This document shows, piece by piece, positions 1-13,205 of a stretch of 64,000 nt of DNA (positions within the stretch are counted from its first letter, which is position 1; each line of letters opens with the position of its first letter). The position numbers were made by a program, and so were the translations under genes. The stretch comes from Epiperipatus broadwayi. Lineage: Eukaryota; Onychophora; Udeonychophora; Euonychophora; Peripatidae. The notes under the pieces are model-generated. The model searched no databases. It was not told the DNA's origin and was given only the letters and a program-made list of their open reading frames with translations. The DNA lies in contig JAQFVV010000001.1 of the NCBI GenBank assembly GCA_028023455.1, positions 21,707,401-21,771,400 on the forward strand, read 5' to 3'.

Positions 1-353
1 TTATCTAGTTTAAACATTATTATTGGTCACATTTAAATTGTACAGCAAATATTAATATTAAATAAAATATAAAATGTCAAGTAAGAATATAGTGCTAAGA
101 AGAAAAATTACTTTCAAGTAAAAAAAAATGTTAAATAAAACAAATTTATATCATTCTACTTTTATATTAGTCTTAAAATTCTACTTTGTGACTAATAATT
201 TTATTAAAGTTAACATATCTATATCATTGTCAGAAAATTTTTTTTTGCCTTTTTAGGGAAATTGTTTTTAAATATGAAACTTAAATAATATTTATTTGAA
301 AATGTTTAATTTGATTTCTATTTTTTTAAATGTTAAGCACAAATGCAAGCACA

Positions 354-356
<3 letters not shown>

Positions 357-400
<44 letters not shown>
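357..400. repeat. (AT)n microsatellite
   Basis: An uninterrupted AT dinucleotide run of about 44 bp. It ends directly against the sequence TGTAACC, which is the possible left end of the LTR-like unit described next. Confidence 0.95.
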
Positions 401-403
<3 letters not shown>

Positions 404-3400
404 AACCATATATTTTAGTATAAAATATATTAATTGATGTAACTAATATAAAAATTTCTCTTTCTTCTTTTGGTGATTTGATTGGCTTGAGCTGCACTTT
501 GAACAGATTACTCTTATATTATTTTAATAAATTTAAATTTGTTTCTTCCCATACACTAACTCATATAAAAATGTTTAACTTTTTAAAAATTTGACAACAC
601 ATTAAAATTTGGTAAAGTAGTATTAAAAAAAATATTTTGTTTTATTTGTTTAAAATGATCTTAAATTATTATTTCCATTGAATTAAAAAAAAAACCATTT
701 GTTCAATTAAAATTAATTATTAAAAATAAATACAGTAATTACGTATGCGTCTCAATGTAAAAAGAAAAGAGCGCGAATTTCTAAGAGAAGATTGTCTGAT
801 AGTTTGCTTTTGGAGGGAGAAAGAAAAGAAAATGGTAAAGGCAAATGGTGTAAATTTGATAAGCTTATTTTAAAATAGTTTATAAGTAAACGGATTACCA
901 CAAAACTTGCTATAAATGTAAATATAACATAGTGGTAATCAATTATAAGATGAATTGCTAAATTTAAAAGTCTGTTCAAGTCGGCTGGCCAAGTGGATCA
1001 AATCACCGGTAAAAAATTCCAATATTACATTTTAAAATGTTGGAGCTTCCCAGTTTAAGTTTGAAAGAATTAAAAACAAGATTTTGGTATGTTTTGAAAT
1101 ATTTATTATTCTACAATTTGGAAAAATTAAATAAGTATTTTAATTACAAAAGTTTTATGAATATGAAAATTTGTTTTTTAAAAAAGAAGAATTTTAAGTT
1201 AAAGTAAAACGTTAAAGCTATCAAAATATTTTAATATTTCCGTTTTTAATTCTAATAAAATATAATATTGATTGATATTTAACTTTACAATGCCAGTAAT
1301 ATTTGCTAGTTAATTTGTTTAACATTTGGATAATAAACATTCTTTAAATAATTAATCAAAGCTATTTTATAATTGTATTGTCGGTTTGAAATGAATAAAT
1401 TAATGGCTGTAATTAGTATTCCCGGATTAACGCATGGATAAATAAATACTTGCATGGATGTGATAAACTTGGAACACTTTTGATAGAGAAATGTAGAGAT
1501 TAATAACTTTATGAAAAACATTTTCATTTAAATTCTGCGTATCATGTTTTAAAATTGTTTCATGTTTGGGGAGCCACGCAAAATCATTAATCTAATATTG
1601 CTTATAATAACTAATCAAATAGATAGAATTGCATGTATGGAATTTAACTACAGTTATAGCTATTACCTCGTATACTTATTATTCTACACATCGTACATGG
1701 ATTCTACGGATCACATTAGGAGTTATAAAATGCTATACAATCCAATTTGTGATACACACATCTGCTAAAATTCATGTATTGAACTATAAAATGCTTTACA
1801 TTTAGTTTTATCACACACACACCGTTAAATTTTATATATTTGATGAATAATGTATTGTTTAATTTTATCGTTATATGAACTTGCATATGAAGTTCAAAAG
1901 TTATATTTATTAAATTTAAATTAATAGGGGTTGAATAAAATATTTATTCAAGAGAATAGCGCTCGCGGAAAAGCTTAAAAGTACTAAATGAATTCATGAG
2001 ATATATCAATCTTTGTGAGATGTTTTGTGAGTCTTTCCAGATTTATATTCCTATGCCAATATTACTTATATTATATTACACATGTTTATTTTAAGCAAGA
2101 TAATTAGTACATTAGTTGTCCTGATTAGTGTAACATTTTATTATGCAAGAACCCACATTTGCTAAAGTGTTAGTGTTTTCTGAATAGTCAGAAGAACTGA
2201 GGAGGATGATTTTGCACTTTAATGTGAAGTAAATAATAATGTTGTTTTATAATGTTAAAGGGCTTTAATCTGTGCTGGTGGTTAATCTGCAGATTATTTT
2301 AATTGCCATTTTTGTATTTTACACACATTCCTGCGCCGGTGGTTAATCCGCAGAATTGTGTGATTATACGTATTACATTATGTTGGTGTTTAAATACACA
2401 AAACGTTTAGTATTATTTAATTCCTACGTGTAGATGAATACATCCACAGGAATATGTTTGCTTCACAGATATAAGTTGGGCAAAGTATTTTAGTTAATCT
2501 GCTGAATCATCTTCTTCATTTGTAAGCATAATTTATCGGTTAGATTATTAAATGGTAGCAGGACATTCTATTCAAGTACTTCATAATAATTAACTGTTGG
2601 TTGATTATTATTTACCGGAATGTAAGTTTACATTTTCACTTTAATTAATGATTACATTATAGCTAAATCATACAGACATCATATTATTTATTATATTATT
2701 ATAGGTGTACAGTAGGGAGTTATTGAATCTGGAAATGACGTTCAATATTTCATGAGTTTGATGCTGAATTTCGTATAATCTCATCAATATTCATTATATT
2801 AGATTGAAATAAGGTATGATTAGATTTTAAATACTGTACCTATGGGATGTATTGAGGAAAGTCGATTGAATTATAATTTATTTATTTAATTTGTTTATTT
2901 ATGTTTTATTTAGAATATTGAAATTAATTACTTATTGTTCATAAATTTGTAAATAAAAGTTGATTTATAATTAAACTTACTGTGCCGTTGCTATATGTCA
3001 TTCATAACATCAGAAATCATAAACTTTGGATAGAGCATACATTGAAGAGCATACATTGAATTACATATTATCGTCAACATGATATAAGAGTTTATAAATA
3101 TTTTTGAGAAAACATTAAGATGCTTTTCGTCTTTGGTAGTTTATGATTGGTAAGGTACAATAAAATCCCATTTACCTTTTCCATCATTGTGGCTTTGCGT
3201 AGTTGATTCTAGTATAAAATTATAAATGAATTATTAAACTTGTAAACAGATTTACCAAATAATGACATGATTAAATATATTTACTTAATGTTTTTAAATT
3301 GTCATTTGTCAGTATAATAAGAGTCTCAGTAATATGATAAACTATAAAATCAGAACCCAAGTATTTATGTTTATTTATTGCAAAGCTTTACCTGGACTAG

Positions 3401-3911
3401 CATTCGTATTAAAAATCATATAGATGGTTTAAAATTTCATAATCTTATGTAATTCCACAAATTATGCCATCTTGTATATGGTCGGCCATAGGGTCGCATA
3501 CCATAAAAAAATCGCAAATTAAGGTTTAAAAGTAGTAACATTGCACTTATAATTTGTTTAATGTGTTTTATAATAATGCTATGATAGATCTTCGCAGTAT
3601 ACCCTGGCTGCGATTAAACTAAATTGTAAAAAGTTTATGTTAGATCATTAGTTTGGTCTGTAGTTGTGGTCTTTGGTGTAAAATAGATAGCATGATATGC
3701 TTTTGGATACAGCTCTTAATAGCTGACAATGTACAGCAGGAATTGATTAGTGATCGAAGTTACAATTCCTAGTACACTTATATTACGTAATTGGGACCAC
3801 ACAATTTGCGGTTGCAATTTTTAGTGCCGCAACGTGTTCATACACGATAGGTAGTTGAGAGGGCAATGGCCTTCGATGGCCATTAGCTGGACATCAAGAT
3901 TTACGGTTACA
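401..3911. other. Gene-free AT-rich region; possible LTR-like unit bounded by (AT)n
   Basis: No coding region is recognisable here. The segment begins TGTAACC directly after an (AT)n run and ends GGTTACA directly before another, so it has 7-bp inverted termini of TG...CA type and AT repeats on both sides. That is how the LTR unit at 31594-33531 looks in this window. It could be a large solo LTR of about 3.5 kb. Against this, no second copy is present, no promoter or polyadenylation layout is obvious, and AT-rich DNA makes such ends easy to find by chance. The segment also contains a 14-bp tandem duplication near 3034-3061. Confidence 0.2.
2271..2353 (+). repeat. Short direct repeat, two units 61 bp apart
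   Basis: A 22-bp motif of the form TGYGCYGGTGGTTAATCYGCAG occurs at 2271-2292 and again at 2332-2353, differing only by transitions. A weaker echo (TTAGTTAATCTGCTGAATC) follows near 2491. It may be the residue of a short tandem array. Confidence 0.6.
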
Positions 3912-5130
3912 ATATATATATATATAATCACATTTATATCATAATTATACATGTGTGTTTAAAAAAGGTTAATAATGAATAAATATATTACATTTTTATC
4001 AATATTAAAACACAAACATTAATTTTAAAAAACTAACTTGTATAATTAAATTCTAACAACAAGATCACATCCATTATTCTATTGTCATCATCATCATAAT
4101 ATTATTATTATTATTATTCTATAATTCTGCTCTGATTAACTCACACCTACTTAATTTTGAAGCAATATATCACTTTAATATACATAAAACAAATAACAGT
4201 GCTTCATGTAAATAAAATACATTGAAGTGATTTTTCATCTTCAAAACATTATCTCTATATTATTTCAACAATCTTTTAAATCTAAAACATTGAGACCTTG
4301 GTCTCTAAGACAGATATTGCTTAATTACATAAGATTATTTTATAAAAATGAATATTTAACAAATTTGTGTATCAATTGGATGAATTTAAATTGACTTTAT
4401 AAATCACTATTTAATAATCCATGCTTTAATATCAAATAGATTATGTTGATGGGATTTTACATAAGTGTGAAAATGTTTTGAGGTTGGGAATAGCTGTTGA
4501 GTAAGGATGTTTGAGTTTGAAATATGTGTACTGTAGAGATAAGCTTGATTTTCTTTTCACTATATAGATTATTGAAGTAATATATAGATCATATTTTGAT
4601 CATTTAATATTACTTCAATTTATTTCATACACATATATTTATAGTATTATATTTAATACCTTTTGTTTGTTTATAATATTATTAAACTTGTTAAAATTTA
4701 CATTTTAATTATTATGTAAAAGTTGATTTGATTGAAACTTTATGTAGATTGCTATAATGTTTTATCCCTTGGAGTCTTAATAATTGATTTTCTATTCCTA
4801 TAACTATATAAATGTTAGATGTCTATCTGGTGGATTACCATTAATAAAAAGATAGTTTATTATTTACAAGTTTATTAAAATAATTCTAGAAAATCTGACT
4901 TGTAAATTACTTTTATGGTAACCATTTTCAACAAATAACTGAAAATACTTCTATGTTTTGTAAGTTATTTATAAAATTTATTATCACCGTTAATACTTTA
5001 TTGCTTTATTTTATATATTACTAAGATTATACGAAATTTTATTATGTATTTTTGTTCTAAAATTTTTTTTTATTTGTTATATATTTGTATTTTAAATAAT
5101 AACTACTCTTCTTATTGCATTGCCAAATGT
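3912..5130. other. Gene-free AT-rich region
   Basis: It starts with a short (AT)n run and an ATT-rich stretch near 4100-4120. A small hairpin lies at about 4573-4620, with arms related to ATTGAAGTAATAT and its complement. I see no coding signal. Confidence 0.7.
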
Positions 5131-5361
5131 ATATCATGTAATACTAAATCATTCATGCACTTTACTACTATTACATAATGCTTTATTGACCACCCTCTTT
5201 TACAGTTTACAGTTTCGATTGCCCCAGCAATCTTTTTCAGAACTTTATATCTCCTAACCTCAACTGATTAGCAATCGAAACTTTAAATTGTAAAGAGGGT
5301 GGTAAATAAAGCATTATGTAACAGTAGTAAAGTGCATGGATAATTTAGTATTACATGTATT
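5131..5361. mobile_element. Fold-back/MITE-like element with ~90-bp inverted arms
   Basis: The left arm (about 5131-5221) and right arm (about 5271-5361) are near-perfect reverse complements, separated by a unique loop of roughly 50 bp. Recognisable stretches are GCACTTTACTACT, ACCACCCTCTTTTAC and TTTCGATTGC on the left, matched in reverse on the right. A palindrome of this size with no coding capacity is typical of a non-autonomous DNA transposon. No target-site duplication can be fixed because the flanks are AT-rich; a TA duplication is possible. Confidence 0.65.
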
Positions 5362-6477
5362 TTAAATATTTAGATAGAATTCAAATTAGATTATATTTTG
5401 TTCCATCATATCTTAATTCTTAATTGTACACTTCAAATTTTGAATACAGCAATCTAAATATTGTCTATTCTAGCAAATTAGTTATTTTTGCAATATATTT
5501 AAATACTGTCTGCTAGCATCAGATATCAACTTAATTTAATGGCTATTGCTTGCCATCATTCTGCAATGTAACATACAAACTATAAAAAAATATCTTCGTG
5601 TGCATGTTTTATTATATATAAAAGTAATGTAATTATTTAAAGATAACTTGTATTGATTTTATAAAAATACGTCTTTTTATTCTTAGCTAAATTATATCAA
5701 AAGCACTCAAAATAAGTAAACTGTTATCAGTGATTTTAAAAAGTAAAATAATTACTTTTCACTATTGGGAATTAATCATTATCAAAAATTAATAACAAAT
5801 AGAATCAGTTGCAATAAAGGAAATTGCTTATAAATTTCATAATTAATTTCCCTACTTGAAATTGAAAAAATAAAATCATTTATTTACTTTTTACTTAAAG
5901 TTTCATTTAAATTTTCTATTAAAACTAATTACTGTTTTATTTTATTAAAAAAAAATTATCAACAAAAATGTAAAGAATGTTATTGTTTTGTTTTTTTTTA
6001 TCAAGAAATTTTATTGTGAGCTCAAAGAATTACATTACAGCAGTAACAGAGTTATGTTGTTAACAGAAACTATAAAAAAAAAAGGTTACATAACCCAATA
6101 CCTACGGTCTGGGGTAAAAAATCAACTGTTCAATCACAAATTGTTCATTACTACAAGGTTTCATGTAGCATTGTAGATGTATGTTGAAGCTAGTTTTTAT
6201 CTCTGTTTCTGATGGCCTGAAGTTTTGCCAGAAGTAAGTTCTTACGGTCAAGCAATGTGTGGCCATAAATAAAAGTGCACCTAGTTGACCAATGGGCAAA
6301 CAGCAGAAAGATTATGATTTTTATGGATGGAAAGATCCCATTAGATATACTACAAATTAGTCTGGTGATAAAGCCATACTTAAAATTCACAGTCACCTCT
6401 ATATTTTGTTAAGCCTTTTGCAAAGTATAAATAGGAATCCTACTTTGAAAATAAAGAATGCGATTAAATATATTTAT
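5362..6477. other. Gene-free AT-rich region
   Basis: Open frames on both strands around 5990-6400 overlap each other, lack recognisable domains and are no longer than expected in this base composition. A slightly GC-richer stretch at 6180-6420 may be an old repeat that I do not recognise. Confidence 0.6.
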
Positions 6478-7486
6478 AACTGAAACACAGGCTTAATATA
6501 TATTATGTGTCTATATATATGTAATATAGGGTATATGAGCACAGACTTTCACATGATTCTCCACTCTATCTAATAACACTGATGCACTCAAGCACATATA
6601 TGCTGAAAAGATAAATAATCACCAATATATGTATTTCATGCTAAACCAGCAATCATCAGTTGGTCCAGATTATCATCTCCCACACATATATACTATAAGT
6701 GCTCAAATATATATTAAGATAGACAATTCTCATACTTTAATGGACAGGCTCCAATCTACTACACACTCCAACTCTTCAACCGTTCTTCCAATTGAAAATC
6801 TGATGATGGAATGCTCGAAGGCCACCCTGAGGCCGAGATTTTTGTCACACCCATGTTGAACTAAGGTCAATCTGAACCCCACATGTACAGGACCTAATCC
6901 ATTTAATACATATGCAAGGATGGGCAGACATATAGGGTATATGAGCACAGACTTTCAGATGACCCATAACTCTCCACTCTATCTAATAACACTGATACAC
7001 TCAAGCACCTATATGCTGAAAAGAAATAATCACCAATATACGTATTTCATACTAAACCAGCAGTCATCAGTTGGTCCAGATTATCATCTCCCACCCATAT
7101 ATACTATAAGTGCTCAGATATATATTAAGATAGACAATCTTCATACTTTAATGGACTAGCTCCAATCTACTACACACTCCAACTCTTCAACTGTCCATCC
7201 AATTGAAAATCTGATGATGGCAATTGGATGGACAGTTGAAGAATTGGAGTGTGTAGTAGATTGGAGCCAGTCTATTAAAGTATGAAGATTTTCTATCTTA
7301 ATATATATCTGAGCACTTATAGTATATATGTGTGGGAGATGATAATCTGGACCAACTGATAATTGCTGGTTTAGCATGAAATACTTATATTGGTGATTAT
7401 TTATCTTTTCAGCATATATGTGCTTGAGTGTATCAGTGTTAATAGATAGAGTGGAGGGTCATGTAAAGTCTGTGCTCATATACCCT
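6478..7486. repeat. Composite repeat: two direct units plus one inverted unit
   Basis: A unit starting AGGGTATATGAGCACAGACTTTC occurs at about 6528-6805 and again at 6934-7205 (406 bp apart). It then occurs in reverse at 7221-7486. The second and third copies form an inverted repeat with arms of about 270 bp and a 15-bp spacer (7206-7220), so the DNA can fold into a long hairpin. The segment 6806-6933 between the first two units is unique and somewhat GC-richer. A fragment of the same family, including its leader (ATAACTGAAACACAGG), lies at 51254-51360, so this is a dispersed element. The open frames here arise from the repeat and are not genes. Confidence 0.8.
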
Positions 7487-10400
7487 ATATTATTAAATGT
7501 ATTTATGTAGTATTTATAATATATATAAAAAAGTAAAAATAAAGAAAACATAAATCAGTATTTTTAAAAAATAATCCACAATAGGGCAAAAATCTCTCCA
7601 AGTATCTTTATAAAAAAGTAGTAAAGGAGAAGGCTTTCTAAATGACAGATTGTGAAGATTTGAGAAGTTTTCCATTATTGTTTCACTTTCTAGATAAGAA
7701 TACTAGATACCCATTTACTAACAAATGTTGAGTGGTTTACTGGATTGGCTATAGGCCATTCTCTCTTGAAAAAATTCACAATGCCTGAATAGGAATTCCT
7801 GTTTATGATATGCTATGGCATGATCATAATAAATATATTAACCTGTTTGATGTACTATTACTAACAGTTGAATATATTTGGAGTATTTAAATAAAGTTAA
7901 ATTTTTTAATGACATTCAATACTCTTATTAGATAATAAAAATAGTCCAATATAAATATAAAAATATGTAGATGTGTATTCATGATAAATTCAGTAAAGTT
8001 AATACATGTTTTCTAAGCATGATCAATCTCACTTTTACCAGATGGGGGAAGGGCATGTTAATAATTTCAAGATATGTCTTCTTAGTTGGATGTAGCTCAG
8101 ACAGTTCTATAATACAATAGTTTTCTGAATTTGCTAATGCAAATATGCAATTTTAAACACAATGAACATTTCTCAATAAAATTAACTTAGAAATTATTGT
8201 ATTTTATTTAACCTTAGATATAAATTCTAAATTTAATAAATTTCAAATATATTTACATAGTTTATTACTAGAATATTGCTTATATTTTATGTAAATTTGT
8301 GATGAGGGAGTGTTATATAAATTAAAATAATTTTTTTCATTTAAAAAATAAATTAAAAAATTTAAATACTTACAAGGGACAGCCTCTAGAGTTCAATGTT
8401 CATATTTCTGTGCTAGACTATCAAAGTTATAGACCATGTGATTTTTTTATTACTTAAAAAACAGAAAAAAAAATAAAATTAATTATCTAATTCATAGAGC
8501 TTTTAATAGTTATATAATATTAATCCTTTTATTAAACATCAGTGATTTAGATTTCTTTTTTTACTTGTTTTCCAATAGACTTTTAAGTCATAAAAATTTT
8601 AGCAAATTTTATTTTCAATAATAATAATTTTAAATTATTTCTGTGGGTTTTTTTAATAATTTAAAAGGCTTTGGTTCAAACAGATTTTGAATCTATTTTC
8701 TGCTGATAGTCAATGTATTTATAAGCATATTATAGGCTAACAAAAATTGTGCTCATATAACATTTAATGACAACTTTATAAATAAATGATAATTCATAAA
8801 TGAGAAAATAAAATAAAATAAATATTACTGTAAGCATGTTTATGTATGTTAAATTTTCTATCCAAAGATTGAATAATGTAACTAAGCAACAAACTACTGC
8901 ATCCTAATGATGATGATTCTTTTTCATAATTGACAGAAATTTATTACTCTCAACACAATTATTTTAATAAATCACAAGCATTAATGTTTTCTTTACATCA
9001 TTAAAATACATAATAAATACTAAAGTCAATTACTTTGGTAATTACTTTCTTCAAAATCCATGACAATAACATTCATATTCATTGCTGACAAATATTTTTT
9101 AAAAAATCAATAAAATAAAATAAAGATGAAGTAAATAATTTCTAAATGATCTTTTTTGAGTTTGAATTTAATTTTTTTTATTCATATTTTAAAGAGATTG
9201 ATGTAATTTAATAAAATTTTATTTAAAATGTAAATTATCATTTAGGCAACTTTTCCATAGTAAAAGGAAAGGTAAATCTCATTTTATTTTATTAGTGGTC
9301 ACTATAGAAGTAATTTTAAATAAAATAGTTTAATACATTGTTTCATTTTACTAATTTTGCTTTTTAAATATAAAAAAATTATAAAAACTACATTTAAATT
9401 TGGATTTGGTTTATTATTAACAAATATTAAAAATAAAATCAAAAGGTAAAAACTATATGTAGAGCATCACTTTTATTGTTTATCTTTATGAAATTTATAT
9501 ATTTAATCTTTTTATTACAGAAAATGTAAGAAGTTTATTTAAAAATTTTAATAATAATTTACATTTTTTTTCTAACAACTTTTTTAAAAATAAAAAGACA
9601 ATGATTGGCAGACATATTAATCTGTAGTTAATAAATAAATTTTTAAAAAAAAGTTTATTATTATTTTTTCTAAGAATATTTATTATGAATAATATTGGTG
9701 CATCTGCATACAAAACTCTATTCATGGGTTTTTATAATGTAATATTTGGTAACAATTTTTCATTAATTAAAGTAATTTATTAAGTTTCAACAATATAAAT
9801 TTAGTCTATAATATTTTTTTATAAAAATTGCTATTTGATTTCTGCAAAATATTATAAGTAATGTATAAAACAATTTTTAAAGGAATTATTTTAATTCTAT
9901 ATAAATATTTAGTATGTGATTGTCATTCAATCTCATGAAAAATAATTAAATTAAGGAAAAGTTTAAATTAATAATTAAAAACTGGCATTACAAATTGAAA
10001 TCATGCTATCTAGTAATAATATTTGCCTGATCTACCTTTAAATTATAAAGGAATTATTTTTAGTGTATAACCCTAGATTTTGTAATAGTTGTTATCCAGA
10101 TATTAAGACTTTACATGCATAAAAATTGAAAATATCACAACTTTCTAAATATTTTTACAAATAAATAAATGTCCTCTGTAAATAATTGGACATACTAATT
10201 AGATTTCCACAGATTTTTAGATATAAATATTGGATATATTTTCAAAAGGACTTTTCAGTAATCTACAATCCATATAAGGACATAGTCAGCATGTGAAAAG
10301 TAGATTCATTTTTTATCTACACATTGATAGACTTTGTTGCTAGGCAGTATAGCATTTTAAAAAAATTGATTGTCACACTAATTTAAATGTTTGGTGACTT

Positions 10401-10565
10401 TTGTTATATGTGTGTGTGTGTGTGTGTGTGCAATATTTTTATGAACCTAATTTCCTATCATATAATGCACTTTGTTTATTTGGATTTGGATACTAAATAT
10501 ATTTGTACCAATTACTTACTGTAGAAAAATTATTGATAAGTCAGGATGATATAATATTAAACTGA
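7487..10565. other. Gene-free AT-rich region
   Basis: No coding signal was recognised; the longest open frame (near 9500-9725, minus strand) is low-complexity. A stretch at about 7655-7720 loosely resembles 39822-39890 (shared GTTTCACTTTCTA), possibly an old dispersed repeat. Confidence 0.65.
10408..10430. repeat. (TG)n microsatellite
   Basis: A run of TG dinucleotides of about 23 bp in otherwise unique DNA. Confidence 0.95.
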
Positions 10566-12584
10566 CAGCACATAATCACCATTTCCAATGCTTACACAAT
10601 CTGTTATTAGCAGTAGCAAACTCTAGAGACAGTAGTGCCACTCATGTATATGTTAATAATCAATAAATACAGGATAGCTTGTGCATGAAATCCCCATCTA
10701 GTACCTACTAATTTAATACTCCCAGACTAATTTCTAGCTTGTGGCTTTCATCAGTGAGGATCTTTGGGTCTGAGAGCATTGCAACTGGATCTAAGAATCT
10801 AATGCAACACTCCAGCAGATATCTTTTATCTATTTAGTTAACTGTAAAGCTAGAAGTTCAAAATGAACACAAGTTAATGTTTTCAATTCAAGCTCATTAA
10901 TCTGTATAGTCATATAAAACCACACCCAGTTCAGCATCTATACATTTTGGTGTCATTGGTTTATCAAAAACCACAGTCAGCATTATCCCGAAGACAGGAA
11001 TGGTATAAAACCAACAAAACATCACATAATCACCATTTTATATGCTTACACAAGCTGTTGTTAGCAGTAGAAAATTCTTCAGACAGTAGTGTCACCTCCT
11101 GCAAGTCTTTGGAAACAATAAATGTAGGATAGTTTGTGCATAAAATCCTTATCTAGTGCCTATTTATCTAATATCCTTAAATTAGTTTCTAGCTTGTAGT
11201 TTTCATTAGTAAGGATTTTTGAATCTGAGAGCACTGTACCTAGATCTAGAAATCCAATGTAACTCTCCAGTAGCTACCTTTTACCTAGTTAGTTAACTAT
11301 AGAGTTGGGAGATCAGATAAAAAACAACTTAATGTTTTCAACCTAAATTTTCTTTCTATAGTCATATAGATCTGAACTCAGTTCAGCATCTCTACATTTT
11401 GGTGTCTAATTTATCAAAAACAACAGTTGTCCCATAATAGAAATAGTACAAAACCAATAAAACATCTTATGATGACCATTTCTCATGATTACACAAGTTG
11501 TTATTAGTAGTATTAAGCTCTTCATAAAATAATAATGCCCTATGCATGCTTTATAATCAATGGATGCAGAAAGGTTTGTGCATAAAATCGCCATCTGGTA
11601 CCTATTTAGCCAATATCTTTAAATTAGTTTATTTAGCTTTCACTAGTAAGGAGCTTTGGATCTGAGAGTACTGCACCTAGATCTAATAATCTAATGTACC
11701 CTTCAACAGTCACCTTTTATTTAGTTAGTTAAATACAAAGCTAGGAGCTCAAGATGAAAACAACTTAATATTTTAATCCAAGATCATTTACCTTTATCAT
11801 CATATAGATCTGAACCCAGTTCATCTTATATACATTTTTGTTTCTTTTGGTTTATCAAAAACCACCATCATCATTATCCCATAATCAGGAATGGTGTAAA
11901 ACCAACAAAACAGCAGTAGCAAACTTTCTAGATAGCACTTCCACCCAGCCTTAGTAATCAATGGATGGAGGAGAGCTTGTGCACAAAATCCCCATCTAGT
12001 GCCTACTTATTCAATATCCCCAGAAACAGTTTCTAATTTGTGACCTTCATCAGGGAAGAACTTTGGATTTGAGAGCACTGCATCTAGATCTAAGAATCTA
12101 ATGCAACTCTTCAGCAGAAACTTTTTATTTATTTAGTTAATTATAAAGCTAGAAGCTCAGATGAAGATAGTGTTTTCAGTTTAATCTCATTCATCTGTAT
12201 AGTCATATAAATTTTAAACCCAATTTAGCATCTATACATTTTGGTGTCCTTGGTTTATCAAAAACTGCAGTCATCATCATTTCATAGGCAGAAATTGTAT
12301 AAAACTAACAAAATATCACATGATCAGCATTTCCTATACTTACACAGGCTATTGTTAGCAGGAGCAAGCTCTTCAGACAGTAGTGCCACCCAGTGCAAGC
12401 CTTAGTAATCAATGAATGTAGAAATGTTTGTGCATAAAATTCCCATCTAGTGCCTACTTTTTAATGACTCCAGTCTAGTTTTTAGTTTGTAGCTTTCATC
12501 AATGAGAAGCTTTGGATCTGAGAACACTGCACTTAGATCTAAGAGTCTAATGCAATCCTCCAGCAGCTATTTATAAAGCTACCT
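10566..12584 (+). repeat. Tandem array of five ~445-bp units
   Basis: The landmark GTGCAYRAAATCC occurs at 10681, 11136, 11578, 11979 and 12430, giving periods of 455, 442, 401 and 451 bp. The fourth unit has lost about 45 bp at its start. Each unit runs through the same anchors in order: CACATAATCACCATTT, GCAGTAGCAAACTCT, ATCTAGTGCCTAC, GGATCTGAGAGCACTGCA, TTAGTTAACT and TTTTGGTGTCATTGGTTTATC. Units differ from each other substantially, so the array is old. No open frame runs through it. Partial copies occur in inverted order at 12585-13205 and singly at 39004-39170 and 61311-61530, so the unit is dispersed as well as tandem. Confidence 0.85.
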
Positions 12585-13205
12585 TTATAGTTAACTAAAT
12601 AAATAAAAGGTGGCTGCTCAATGATTGCATTAGATCCTTAGATCTAGGAGAAGTGGTCTCAGATTTAAAGCTCTTCACTGATAAATGCCACAAATCATAA
12701 AAGTAATTGTGGTCATGAGTTTTATCCTCAAAATATTACTAATGTGTGCAATGAGTCAAATGATAGAAAAAGGAAGTTGGAAGAAACTTGGTTTATTGTG
12801 AAGTATAAAAATGTTATCAATCAGCGTAACATTAGTATTCCACTAAGCATGCCCTGGAATATTAACCATTCAGTTCCAATATGTCAACCATGATTCTGAT
12901 ATAAATTGTTGTTTATAATTAATGTTTTTTTGAATTTTGGCTGTTCTCTTTATCACATTTTATTTGTATAGAATAATTTTAAATAAATAGGTAAAAAGTG
13001 ACTGCTGGAGGGTTGCATTAGATCCTTAGATTTAGGTGCAGTGCTTTCAGATCCTAAGATTCTCACTGATGAAAGCCACAAGCCAGAAACTTGTCTGGTG
13101 ATATTGGAAAAGAAGGCACAAGATGGTAATTTAGGCACAAATCTTCCTGCATCCATAGATTATTAAGGCTTTCACTGGATCACACTACTGTCTGAAGAGT
13201 TTGCT
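12585..13205 (-). repeat. Inverted partial copies of the 445-bp unit
   Basis: At 12590-12700 the array sequence returns in reverse complement (AGGTGGCTGCTCAATGATTG, then GCATTAGATCCTTAGATCTA), making a palindrome centred near 12585 with the last direct unit. After unrelated AT-rich sequence, a second reversed copy runs from about 12990 to 13205 (GACTGCTGGAGGGTTGCATT ... CACTACTGTCTGAAGAGTTTGC). Confidence 0.75.

Noticed and set aside
980-1075. tRNA-like A box (TGGCCAAGTGG) near 988
   Set aside because: No B box or foldable tRNA follows; only an AAGTTTGAAAG stretch is present.
6629-7377. Several open frames of 70-80 codons on both strands
   Set aside because: They repeat with the direct and inverted units of the composite repeat, so they reflect repeat structure and not coding.
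7655-7720. Weak resemblance to 39822-39890 around GTTTCACTTTCTA
   Set aside because: The match is short and patchy and could be chance in this composition.
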